Part shown: positions 10,654 through 19,699 of the stretch, in pieces
Layout of the letters: every line of letters begins with the position of its first letter
Numbering within the stretch: the stretch's first letter is position 1
Origin: Thecamonas trahens ATCC 50062
Taxonomy: Eukaryota > Apusozoa > Apusomonadida > Apusomonadidae
Direction of reading: 5' to 3'
Length of the DNA stretch: 64,000 nt
NCBI RefSeq assembly: GCF_000142905.1
Contig: NW_013657630.1
Coordinates: 192,961 to 256,960, forward strand
The notes under the pieces: generated by a model
What the model was told of the DNA's origin: nothing
Database searches by the model: none
What the model saw: the letters and a program-made list of their open reading frames with translations, nothing else
Made by a program: the position numbers and the translations under genes

Positions 10654-11523
10654 ATGGCTGGCGACGTGCTGCGCAACTTGCGCGTTTGTAGCCCAAGCAA
10701 GTTAAGCGTGTACTGGTCGCTGGTTTACGAAGATCAAGGTGGTGAGGATGGCAAGTTTCGATGCATGCTGTGTGGGGTGCAGGTCACTGCCTCGCATGGG
10801 CAAGCCCTCCAACATTGCCAACCACATGAAGCACCACCTTGATCCAGCACGTTCGCCGCGATGTGTGAGGCCGTTTTACGAGCAAAGTCGTGGTTGCGTT
10901 CCATGACTAGCTTGCGCATAACGAGAACGAGCCTGGCCCAGAGGTGGTGGAGATCGTGTTTGCCCTAGATGATGCTCCTCCGGGCCCGTGCGCATCTGCG
11001 AACAACATCAGTGCCGGTCCGTCAGCTACGACCGGATGCTATACTGATCTGTTGCAGTATCGTGATGCTTCAACGTTTGTTTGCGCAAGCTCAAGCGCCG
11101 GCTTGCGAGCGAGTCGGGCAGTGTTGTCGGATCGAAGAAGCAGCGCACGGCCCTCGCCCAGCAGGCGAGCAACCGCCCTTCCGCCACTCTGCTGATCGAG
11201 GAGTACACCAAGTCACTTTCTGAGGCCATCTTCGACAACAAATCCATCGGCGAAACGCTGTCGCCTGACGCGCGCTTTCAGCTGATCCTTGCCTTTGCGC
11301 GTACCAAGTGTCGATTCGGTGACGATCCGCACATCCTCGGTCTTATGTAGGCAGCAACGGCGTTTCTCCGATTGCTGCAGCTGCGAGCGTGGAACGGCTC
11401 AACTCGGTGGCCACAGACATGCTCACCCGTAAGCGCTACCGTCTTGGCTTGGAAAGGTTTGAGAAGATGGTGCTTATCCGCAGCTGGATCGCCGCCCTCT
11501 CGGAGCTCGGCATCGAGATGTAA
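10654..11523 (+). pseudogene. Degenerate hAT-family transposase remnant
   Basis: Three fragments in different frames together resemble an hAT transposase. (1) From the ATG at 10654, a BED-type zinc finger: an aromatic YW pair, then FRCMLCGV, then in a shifted frame NIANHMKHHL near 10810-10850, giving the C-x2-C-xn-H-x4-H pattern. (2) 11081-11350, a basic region and helical segment ending at a stop. (3) About 11353-11523, a stretch containing SVERLNSVATDML and KRYRLGLERFEKM, matching the C-terminal hAT dimerisation region (conserved S-x2-ER-x2-S). The catalytic core between the BED finger and the dimer domain is largely missing: the span is 870 bp versus the roughly 1.8-2 kb expected. Frameshifts plus internal loss mark it as dead. 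I could not find convincing terminal inverted repeats or an 8-bp target duplication. Confidence 0.75.
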
Positions 11524-11907
11524 CGGAATATTCATTCCGTAGGCCGAGGTAGTCGTCATTCCCGGCTGATATTCCGCGCAACTGCGCCCACCTCAGGTGT
11601 GCCGTGTCGGGTGCGACGGCGCGAGTGAAGAGAATGTGTGCGATTGGCGCAGGGCAAAGTATTGGTGGAGACCAGTGACGCGATTTGGAGGGAAAGTGTC
11701 CAGCAGGCGAGCCGTGTCATGTCGTCTGCTGGCTCGGAGGGGGGAGGGGGGAGGGGGGAGGGGGGGAGGGGGGAGGGGGGGGGGACTTGGCCCACACTCA
11801 CTCAGCCCGACCACGACCCTAACCCACTCCTCTCACCCGCCAGCCGGTCTTGGCGAACACCTTCCCTCCACACCTCCGTCCACACCCACCCGTGTACACA
11901 CCACACC
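11524..11907. other. Intergenic spacer with a dense G-tract cluster
   Basis: The spacer carries an imperfect palindrome (CGGAATATTCATTCCG at about 11525-11540) right after the transposase remnant. A run of (GGGGGA)n-like G tracts follows at about 11738-11786, and then a C/A-rich leader (CACTCACTCAGCCC...) before the kinase start codon. No coding sequence is seen. Confidence 0.55.
11738..11786 (+). repeat. G-tract array, potential G-quadruplex
   Basis: At least seven runs of 4-11 consecutive G separated by single A residues lie about 120 bp upstream of the kinase start codon, on its coding strand. This is sufficient for intramolecular G-quadruplex formation in DNA or in the 5'UTR RNA; a role is unproven. 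Confidence 0.6.
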
Positions 11908-13767
11908 ATGTGGAACATGATAGGGTGGTGCACCCGTGACCCACGGACGTACACCACCGACAACGCCCCTGCCCGCCGCTCCCGCTCGGCCTCGTCCCCG
12001 TCGGCCAGTTGCGAGCAGTACGACGGCGTGGCGCCTGTGCCTGGACCTGGGCCCGGGTCTGCTGCCGAGGTGAGCCCGTTGGTTGTCGCCACGGCCTCGA
12101 CGTCCAACTCTTCGTTTGCTCCGCTGGTGAAGAGCGCGGCGGTCGAGGCCGAGCTGCTGGTCTCGCCGCTGGCGGCCGCGGCGGCTGGCGAGGGCGGCGA
12201 CGGGCGGGCGGCGTTTGCTGACGTCCGCCCCGATGAGATGAACGTCCGCCGCGGGATGCCCGGGCGGGTGGCGTCGGCTGGCTTGCTGGGAGCGCTTCCG
12301 GCTGAGCTGGCCGGCACAGCGTCGGCCACGCCCGAGTCATCCGGTGGCGGGTGGTCTGCCGAGGCGCGGCTGCTGCGGCAGCCCGGGGCGCGGGCGGCGG
12401 CGGCGACCAACGATGCGGTCGACAAGCTGCTGGCGGTGCTGGAGGCCGAGTCGATGGCGCGGGCGCGGATAGGAGTTGGTGGCGAGGCTGGGCGCGGAAG
12501 TAGAAGCGGTAACTTGCGGCGTTCCGAGGCCGAGGGTGACGACGAGGCCGGCGGCTCGGGCGGCGAGTCGCGGTCCGACGCGTGGGCCGCAGTGTCGTCT
12601 GTTGAATGGGCGGCGAGGCCCGGTGGCGGGCACAGCTCGCGACGGAGCAGAATCTTGGGCCACGCGCGCGGTGAGTACGCCTTTGTCAACGAGGGCTGCA
12701 TCGACGAGGACCGCTTCCACATCGACCTGACCTCGATCGCCTGGTCTGACTACGACTCGCTCTACCGGGTGTTCTGGAACAGGTGTCTCGGCGAGGGCTC
12801 GTACGGGCAAGTCTACCTCGCGCAGCACCGGCCGTCCAAGTCGCTGTGTGTGGTCAAGACCATCCGGCGCGAGAAGGAGGACACGCTCAAGCTCAAGAAG
12901 GAGATCAAGATGCTGCTACTCCTCGCCGGCCACCCGGCCATTGTCCAGCTGTTGGACATGGTTGAGCATCCGCGGCGCAAGCTCAAGATGCTGGTGTTTG
13001 AGTATGTGGCGTACGCCGACCCGCGCGAGCTCATGCTTCATATGAACCTCGACCAGCTGCGGTACTTTATGTACCACGCCCTCCTCGGCATCAACTACGC
13101 CCACTCCCAGGGCATCATTCACCGCGACGTCAAAGAGGCCAACGTGCTGTTTGATCCGGTCGAGTGGAAGGTCCGCCTCATCGACTGGGGCTTTGGCACC
13201 TTTTACTTTCCGCACGTCAAGCACTCGCGCTGGCCGGGCACCCGCTACTACAAGTCGCCAGACCTCTTCCTCCACTACCGGTACTATGACTACTCGGTCG
13301 ACATGTGGGCCTTTGCCTGCATGATGGGCGCTGCCGTCTTCCGGCGCCTGCCCATGTTTCGCTGCAAGACAGATCACAACTCGGCGCAGCTCATTGCTAT
13401 CGGCATGCTCCTCGGCTCGGACGACTACGCCGCATACCTCGACGCCTACGACTTTCCGCTCGGCGGCAAGTTTGACGCCCAATTCATGGCCGCCTCGGTC
13501 CCACGTAAGCGCGTCAAGTGGCGCCGCCTCGTCAACGAGTCCAACATCGACGTCGCCCACCCGGATGCCCTCGACCTGCTCGACAGGCTTCTGGTGTGGG
13601 ACCACGAGGTCCGGCTCACCGCGTACGAGGCCCTCGCCCATCGGTTCTTCGACCCGGTTCGCCGGCCCGACCTCGAGAGCAGCGCCCAGCTCCCGCGCCA
13701 CCCGCCGTTCCGCACCGCGCTCGTTGGCGGCCGCGCCGCTGAAGCTGCAAGCCTCGGCTACGCGTAG
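11908..13767 (+). CDS. CK2-alpha-like serine/threonine kinase with a long N-terminal extension
   Basis: The ATG at 11908 gives 619 aa; the sequence upstream is a C/A-rich leader without codon bias. Residues 1-270 are disordered (Ala/Gly/Ser-rich) and absent from ordinary CK2-alpha (about 330-390 aa). The kinase domain follows. It has the glycine loop GEGSYGQVYLAQ (near 294), VVK lysine (about 314), a basic KLKKEIK helix like the CK2 basic stretch, IHRDVKEANVLF catalytic loop (about 405), and DWGFG in place of DFG, a CK2 hallmark. It also has the RYYKSPDLF segment in the APE position and YDYSVDMWAFACMM as in CK2. All catalytic residues (K, HRD-D, N, DWG-D) are present, so it should be active. 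Family knowledge: CK2 is an acidophilic, constitutively active kinase. The APE-region change and long head make this a divergent paralogue rather than the housekeeping CK2-alpha. Its stop overlaps the stop of the opposite gene within a palindrome. Confidence 0.88.
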   Translation: MWNMIGWCTRDPRTYTTDNAPARRSRSASSPSASCEQYDGVAPVPGPGPGSAAEVSPLVVATASTSNSSFAPLVKSAAVEAELLVSPLAAAAAGEGGDGRAAFADVRPDEMNVRRGMPGRVASAGLLGALPAELAGTASATPESSGGGWSAEARLLRQPGARAAAATNDAVDKLLAVLEAESMARARIGVGGEAGRGSRSGNLRRSEAEGDDEAGGSGGESRSDAWAAVSSVEWAARPGGGHSSRRSRILGHARGEYAFVNEGCIDEDRFHIDLTSIAWSDYDSLYRVFWNRCLGEGSYGQVYLAQHRPSKSLCVVKTIRREKEDTLKLKKEIKMLLLLAGHPAIVQLLDMVEHPRRKLKMLVFEYVAYADPRELMLHMNLDQLRYFMYHALLGINYAHSQGIIHRDVKEANVLFDPVEWKVRLIDWGFGTFYFPHVKHSRWPGTRYYKSPDLFLHYRYYDYSVDMWAFACMMGAAVFRRLPMFRCKTDHNSAQLIAIGMLLGSDDYAAYLDAYDFPLGGKFDAQFMAASVPRKRVKWRRLVNESNIDVAHPDALDLLDRLLVWDHEVRLTAYEALAHRFFDPVRRPDLESSAQLPRHPPFRTALVGGRAAEAASLGYA

Positions 13768-13770
13768 CCG
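13755..13770. other. 16-bp perfect palindrome encoding both convergent stop codons
   Basis: The palindrome CGGCTACGCGTAGCCG spans the last codons and stops of two tail-to-tail genes. The kinase ends TAC GCG TAG (stop 13765-13767). The opposite gene reads exactly the same Tyr-Ala-stop on the other strand (stop at 13760-13758). The coding regions therefore overlap by 10 bp. Confidence 0.85.
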
Positions 13771-15982
13771 CCTCCGCCGCCACCGCCACTGTGGCGGAGG
13801 ACACGGGCACGCGGCTTGGGCGCGCTCGCGCTTGCCCGCATCCCACTGGCAGCAGGGCGGCCGCGCTCCCGCTCAGGACGGCGCTTGCGGCGGGCGCTGG
13901 ACTGCGCCGAGTGCGGGTGCGGGTGTGGCGCTGGCGGGCCGCGGAGCGCGCGCGGGCCGAGGGCGCGACGGGCCGACACCGGGGCGGCTTGCGGGCCGCG
14001 GGAAGCCACGCCGCGGCGGACAACACGCGGCGAGGCCGGAGTCTCGAAGCGGACCGATGACGTCGGCCGCGGGCCGAGGCCGGACATGTCGCCGGCTGGT
14101 GAGAGAGTGTCGGCAAAGATGGCGGTGCTCGAGGCGCGCGGCGGCGAAGCCGGCGCGTCGACCGAGCCCCGCTCGCCGTCGTATGACGGCACGTCGGCCA
14201 TAAACGAGCCATACTCCTCGGGCTTGCCGCCAAACAGCTCGATGGCCTCGATGTTGAGCGCCGAGACGCCGCGCATAAACGCGGACTTCATGTGGTCCTC
14301 AAAGTGCTTCTTGTTAAACTGCGCTGCCGCCAGCGCCTCCTCCAGCTCGGCAATCCGCGCCTCTGCCGTCTCCAGCCGCTCCGAGTACTCGTCGACCACG
14401 ATCCGCGTCGCCTCCTCCACTCGCATGGCGCACACGCGCTCGACTGACGCCACCTTTTTCTTCGCCGCGTGCCGATGCCATGCCAGAAGCACTCGCCGCA
14501 TTACGGAGTGGGCATACTTGTGCCGCACCATATGCATCGACTTGGCCACACCCACCCGCCGCTCTTCACCCAGCCGCCGCGCAGCCTCGCGGTCGGCCTC
14601 GATCGCCTGCTCGTCGAGCTTGATAATGTGCGCGTCGAGGACCCGGACGTTGGCTTCCGACTCGTCCAGCGCGCTCTCGAGCACACCGACGCGCTCGTTG
14701 AGCATGGCAATGCGCTCACACAGCTCGGCCTCGGCCGCCGCATGCCGTGCCTCGGTCTCGGCCAGAATGCTGTCGAACCGCGCCTGCAGCACGCTCCGCG
14801 CGTAGCCAAACTTTTCCATGAACACCGCCTTCATGTCAGCAGCCCAAGCATCAAAGTGCTCTGCCACGTCTTCGGCATCGTCATCGAGCCCCGCGAGCGC
14901 CTCGACCACCGCTTCCGAGTCGGTGACCTGAGCGGCCCCCACTCGCCGCGACGGCGACGGCGCCGGAGCCGTCCGGGCGTCGGGCGACGCCAGCCGCTCC
15001 AGAAACTGGCCGTGCGGCGCCGTGTCGTCTGGCTCGCCGGCGGACTGCGACTGTGATTCGGCCTTGCGCGCGCCTGCCGATGGCAGCACAATCGGCTTGC
15101 GGGCGCGGGCAAGGAGCTTGGCGTAGGCATCGCCCTGCTCGTCGACAGTGTTGAGAACGTGCTCAAACACCATCGAGCCCGACTCGACCACCGCTACCGT
15201 GTCCGAAAGCATGCGGTCGAGCGAGCCACCAGCAATGTCTGCGCCGATCGCCTCCTTGCGGGCCGCCACCGCCGCTGCCGCGTCCTCCATCGCAGCCCGC
15301 TCATCCTCGGAGAGATTGAGAAAGTCGAGCGGTCGCTCGCCATCGTTGGTCGCGGCATCCAGCGGCGCGCCAGCATCCACCAGCACCCGCACCACATCCA
15401 TCGCTCCGGCGATGGCCGCAAAGTGCAGCGGTGTCCATCCCTTGCCGTTGCAAGCCTTGACGTCGGCGCCTGCACCCAAGTCGCCGCCCGCCCCAGTTTT
15501 GGGTCGTAAGTGGCTTGCGCTTCCCCTGACCCTCTCCGGCGCCCCCCCTCCCCCCCCTCCCCCCCCCCCCCCCCCCCCCCCCCCAACCTCCTCCCACACA
15601 GCAGACCCGGCACGGGCCACCTTCCCCACAACATCTTCCCACATCCTGGCGGAGCGCACTGCAGTCAGCCGCCCCGCCACGCTAGCGGCCGGACAAGCGC
15701 AGCGGGTGCAGGCGCCAAAAGGGCTCTTTGGTGGCTGGCGGGAGGAGGAGGGCCGGCGGCAGCAGCGGGCAGAGGTGCGCAGGGAGGCAGGTTAGACGTA
15801 CCAAAGGAGAGGAGGATGCGGACGTTTGCCAGGCGGTGTGCGTATGCGGCTAGGTGTAGCGGGCTGTTGCCCTCTGCGTCTGTGGCTGCCACAGAGGCCC
15901 CGCTGACCAGTGCCTCGGTCAGTGGCACTGCGTCACCCTGCGACGCCGCCTCGAAGATGCTCGGCCCGGACGACAACGACAT
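13758..15982 (-). CDS. POC5: POC5-like centriolar coiled-coil protein with N-terminal ankyrin repeats (two exons)
   Basis: Exon 1 is 15982-15802 and exon 2 is 15469-13758, joined in phase 1, giving about 630 aa. The intron (15470-15801) has donor G|GTACGT and acceptor GGTGCAG and contains a roughly 40-nt poly-C/G tract. Splicing fuses two ankyrin repeats cleanly (LLSFG + ADVKACNGKGWTPLHFAA). The middle and C-terminal part is a long coiled coil with a WHRH motif (LLAWHRHAAKK), a VERVCAMRVEEA block and KSAFMRGVSALNIEAIELF. These closely follow the centrin-binding region and conserved 'AFMRG-x-ALN-x-EA' block that I associate with the centriole protein POC5. POC5 is needed for centriole elongation and binds centrin. 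The ankyrin repeats are not part of known POC5 proteins, so this looks like a lineage-specific fusion. The last ~100 residues are Arg/Pro-rich and disordered. POC5 assignment is from remembered motifs, hence moderate confidence; the gene and splice structure are firmer. Confidence 0.72.
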
Positions 15983-16293
15983 GGAGAGGAGTGATGGAGG
16001 TGGGGGCGGAGGTGGAGGTGATGTTGCCCGTCATCATTGTTGCCGCCAACATGAGTATCTGACGCGAGATCAGCACACGTGAGGGATTAGGTCGCGAGCT
16101 GGGCGCTCTATGGGTGTGGTGTGGTGGTGGTGGTTGGTTCGGCTGCGGGTGTTGGCTACAGATGGGCGTGCTAGATGGTTAGATGGTGGCCATGCCCAGG
16201 CCTTGCCGTTTCTGTTCTGCTTTCACTTTACTGCAGGAAATACACTCGCGGGAGGGTACATTCCGTCCATGGCCGCGGTCGGCTGCAGGTGAG
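15983..16293. other. Intergenic spacer
   Basis: The spacer is GT/GGT-rich between two minus-strand genes. It includes short GGT repeats near 16120. I see no reading frame, RNA gene or clear regulatory motif. Confidence 0.5.
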
Positions 16294-16956
16294 CTAGAGG
16301 CACGGACCGCATCGCGAGTTTGAGCCGTTTTGGCAGCACGCCGGCTGCGGGCAGGACCACGAGTTGGACGAGATGTCGAACTTGTTCGAGCCCATGGAGC
16401 AAATCCAATCCGGGATGGTGCCGTCGAGCTCGTTGCGGTAGGCATCAAAGGTGCCCTGCGAGATCAGGCTCGTCGAGATGTTGTGAGCAGGGAGGGAGCC
16501 GGAGAGAAAGTTGGTGTCGAGCGCCAGCCGCTCGAGGCTCGGCAGTGAGAGCAGACTCGCCGGAATGGTCCCAGTCAGCGCGTTTGACGAGAGCTCGAGG
16601 ACGTTGAGCTTGAGCAGGTTGGCAAACGAGGCCGGAATGGGCCCATCGAGGGCGTTGAAAGCCATGCCGAGGCCCTCCAGATGCGAGAGCCCGCCCATGG
16701 CCGCCGGCAGCGAGCCCGAGAGCGAGTAACCGCCGAGATAGATGTTGACCACATGCCCCGAGTAGCACAGCAGGCCGCGCCATGCCCCATCTGTGGCACA
16801 CGCATCCTCAGGCGAGCCCGTCCAACCGAGCGCCTTGCCCCACTGCGCCTGCATGGCGCCAAGGGCCGTCACCTCGGACGCATCCAGCGCAGACGTCCCC
16901 ACGCACCCGCACACCAGCACCACAGCAGCAAGCCCAAACAGGTACGTCTTCCACAT
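16294..16956 (-). CDS. Secreted plant-type leucine-rich repeat protein
   Basis: This 220-aa protein begins with a signal peptide (MWKTYLFGLAAVVLVCGCVG). An LRR N-terminal cap follows, with W...C-xn-W-x-GLLC pattern (DACATDGAWRGLLC), and then about four LRRs of the plant-specific class with the L-x-G-x-IP signature (LSGSLPAAMGGL, LDGPIPASFANL, LTGTIPASLLSL, LSGSLPAHN). A Cys-rich C-terminal cap ends the protein (SWSCPQPACCQ...CGPC). There is no membrane anchor, so it is probably secreted or cell-surface associated. In plants and amoebae such small LRR proteins act as polygalacturonase inhibitors or ligand-binding modules; the partner here is unknown. The start is the only ATG giving a signal peptide. 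Confidence 0.88.
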   Translation of the reverse strand: MWKTYLFGLAAVVLVCGCVGTSALDASEVTALGAMQAQWGKALGWTGSPEDACATDGAWRGLLCYSGHVVNIYLGGYSLSGSLPAAMGGLSHLEGLGMAFNALDGPIPASFANLLKLNVLELSSNALTGTIPASLLSLPSLERLALDTNFLSGSLPAHNISTSLISQGTFDAYRNELDGTIPDWICSMGSNKFDISSNSWSCPQPACCQNGSNSRCGPCL

Positions 16957-17864
16957 ACTTTACCACACAAAGACAAGTCTTCCACACGCCCACCATCACC
17001 ACCGCCGCTCGCGTCCCCCTGTCTTGCCACCCCCCCCCCCCCCCCCCTCCCCTCCTCTGCCGCCCCTCTGTGCTGAGTGCTCTTTTTTTTCTTCGAAGGA
17101 ACAGAAGAATGAATGTCCCCCAAGCCAAGCCATGTCATGTCATGCCTCTGCGGCACGCCTTGCACGGACCGAGGTCTGGAGACGGTACAGCATGGGGCGT
17201 GTTGTTGCGACTGCTGCATGTATGTATGTATGTGTGTTTGTGGTGTGGTTTCTAGCCGGTTGACTGTGGCTGAGGCACTCGCTAGGCGGCTCGTGCACGC
17301 TGTACGGTGTTGGCCATGGTGGTATTGCACGCACCCATGCACGTGCCCGTGCAGAAGACGGAGAATATGACTACTCTACAAGACCATCCTGCTCCATGCC
17401 ACGACCGCCATGGCCCGTCATGGATGAACCCACCACCTCCCATCACCGCCACCGCTCTCCTCCAGCCCCGCGACTCGCTGCTCTGTATCCGTTTCCCCCA
17501 TCCCCATCCCGATCACGATCACGAGCCCATCCTCATCCCCCATCCCATCACATCTCCACACCCACCACCCTCCCCCCCTCCCCCTCCCCCCTCCTCGCCT
17601 CCTCCTTCACGCCCCTTTACTCCACACTACCTCTGTATCGCCCCTCCCTCCCGCCCTTTGACCAAACCCGATTAAACGCCGTGTCGCAGTACGTCGTCTC
17701 ACTTTGCTTCTCGCAAACGTTCGGTGACAATGGGAGCGAATGGGCGAAAAGGCGGCTGACCCGGACGGACGGACCAGGTTCGGCTTTTCCGGGGAGGGGT
17801 GCCCCCTCCCCCACCGCCCCACCCACCACCCCACCCTACCCCAGCTACCCACCTTTTGCACACT
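16957..17864. other. Divergent intergenic region, C/T-rich
   Basis: This ~900-bp spacer separates the LRR gene (-) from the bZIP gene (+) and must hold both promoters. It contains a C18 run (about 17031-17048), a (TATG)n patch near 17220 and long pyrimidine-rich stretches (17500-17640 and 17800-17860) on the bZIP coding strand, up to its ATG. Small open frames exist but are Pro/His/Ser composition artefacts. Confidence 0.55.
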
Positions 17865-19622
17865 ATGCAGTCTGCTTTGACGCCGACAGCGTCCGACTTG
17901 GCAGAGCTCATGGCATTGGTGGGCGGACCGACGGACAGCGCCATGCTCGACTTCTTTGCCGAGAGCATGATGAGTCCTCTGGCAGGACCGACACCGACAC
18001 CGACTCGTCCTGCACCACAGCTGGAGACAACAACGGCGGGGACTGCGGGGATGACGACAACGGCGATGACGGCGGCGAGTAATGGCGGCGAGCCTGTGCC
18101 ATCTCCGCCGTATGCCTTTCATGGCGCATCGTATCGGGCACCGGCGGCCATTGCCCACTTTGACGACACCGTCCCGGTTACCACTCTCCCGCCCATGTTC
18201 TCCGACAATCCCTCGGCTGCCGTCCCTGTCCGCGATCCCACGGTTGCGCTCAACTATCAGCACTCGTCCAGCGGCTCTGCGCCATCGCTCGTCTCGGCTG
18301 CGCTCCGCGCTCCGCAGACCCATCATCTGGCACATCCTCTGGCCACTCCGCCGCTGCCCGGCCACCCCGTCGGTAGCAATGACCTCACCCTCCAGCTCGA
18401 CCTGCCGAGCCCACACGCGTCGGGGGGGCTCTTTGCCTCTGAGCCGTCAACGCACCCGCACCGGGGAGAGGTGAAGCCTGCGACGAGCGGGCGGAAGCGC
18501 GCACGCGACGCGAGCAATGGACCGGCCGGCGGCAAGTCGGCCTCTGACGCGCCCGCCGTTCCGGTTGCGAAGAAGCAGCGCCGCGCTGCCAAAAACCGCA
18601 TCGCGTCCAAGAACTACCGCCAGCGTCGTCGTGAGTATGTGCAGCGGATCGAGCAGCAGCTGGAGGAGTTGCGCGCCGAGAATGAGCGACTCAAGGCGGC
18701 GGCGGGCTCGGGCAGCGCGGCTGTCGACGTTGTGCTGCTGCAGGAGGAGAACGAGGCGCTCAAGAGCCAGATTGAGGCACTGCAGGCCCACGCCAACGAC
18801 GTCTCGGACAGCGGGACACCCGGTGACGAGCCGTCGCCGTCGACACTCTCGGTTGAGGACCAGCAAGTCCGACTGGTGGAGCTACTCCACCGCAACATTG
18901 TCAACGGCGACGATGAGGCTGTTGTTGCCGCCAACCTCAAGAAGCTCCGGGCGCTCCGGGCACCGCGCAAGATCTCACAGGCCGATGTCCTCCGCCAGAT
19001 CGAGGCCGAGGCCCTTGCTGGCTCGCCGGCAAAGGACGAGTACTCAGCCATCACCCAGGCGATAGGCGAGCTGTCCAAGGGCGGAAGCGAGGCAGCGGGA
19101 GCATCACCGCCGTCGCTGTCGCCCAACCCTTCGCCGTCACCCGAGCCCACCTCGCCCGTCGCTCAGGCGCGCAAGTTCTCGACCGCCAACTACCTCGCAC
19201 TCTCGCCGGCGCAGCAGGCCGTCATTGACCAGCTTCGCTCCGAGCACGAGGAGACCATGACGGCCATCATCCGCCAGCGGCATGACACCACCGCCAAGGT
19301 CAAGGCGTTGCTCCACTCCAACTTTGGCCTCTACACCTCGCTCAAAGCACAGGGCATCGACTTTAACGACGCTGTCAAGGACATTCCCGACATTGCCGAC
19401 ATTGCAAACGCACTCAACGAGCTCAAGGCCAGCATTCAGGCCGAAGCCGATGCCACCGAGTCGCTCATGTCGCGATTCCTCAGCCAGCTCACTCCGCGCC
19501 AAGAGGCCGTCTGGGAGCTGCGCGTCTGCCAGTTCTCCCACTGCCGCTCGCGGGTCATTCAGGCCTTCTGGTCCGTCGCCGAGCGGGCATCGCTCGACAT
19601 CGAGGTGTACAAGTGCGAGTGA
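17865..19622 (+). CDS. bZIP transcription factor (585 aa)
   Basis: The ATG at 17865 (MQSALTPTASDL) is chosen because upstream translation is poly-Pro/His from the C-rich leader. After a disordered N-terminal 230 residues lies a bZIP domain: basic region KNRIASKNYRQRRREYV with the N-x7-R DNA-contact pattern (about residues 245-262), then leucine heptads (IEQQLEELRAENERLK and LLQEENEALKSQIEAL). The C-terminal ~150 residues are a conserved-looking helical domain (QQAVIDQLRSEHEETM, QLTPRQEAVWELRV) reminiscent of C-terminal modules in other protist bZIPs; I cannot name it. The product is expected to be a nuclear, dimeric DNA-binding regulator; targets are unknown. It converges on the SPIN90-domain gene with 77 bp between stops. 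Confidence 0.9.
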   Translation: MQSALTPTASDLAELMALVGGPTDSAMLDFFAESMMSPLAGPTPTPTRPAPQLETTTAGTAGMTTTAMTAASNGGEPVPSPPYAFHGASYRAPAAIAHFDDTVPVTTLPPMFSDNPSAAVPVRDPTVALNYQHSSSGSAPSLVSAALRAPQTHHLAHPLATPPLPGHPVGSNDLTLQLDLPSPHASGGLFASEPSTHPHRGEVKPATSGRKRARDASNGPAGGKSASDAPAVPVAKKQRRAAKNRIASKNYRQRRREYVQRIEQQLEELRAENERLKAAAGSGSAAVDVVLLQEENEALKSQIEALQAHANDVSDSGTPGDEPSPSTLSVEDQQVRLVELLHRNIVNGDDEAVVAANLKKLRALRAPRKISQADVLRQIEAEALAGSPAKDEYSAITQAIGELSKGGSEAAGASPPSLSPNPSPSPEPTSPVAQARKFSTANYLALSPAQQAVIDQLRSEHEETMTAIIRQRHDTTAKVKALLHSNFGLYTSLKAQGIDFNDAVKDIPDIADIANALNELKASIQAEADATESLMSRFLSQLTPRQEAVWELRVCQFSHCRSRVIQAFWSVAERASLDIEVYKCE

Positions 19623-19699
19623 TGACAGCCACACCTCGCAGCCGGGCGCCTGCGCCCTAACTTGTAAACCATGCTGCGAGACGCCGACGGGCCCCGGCA

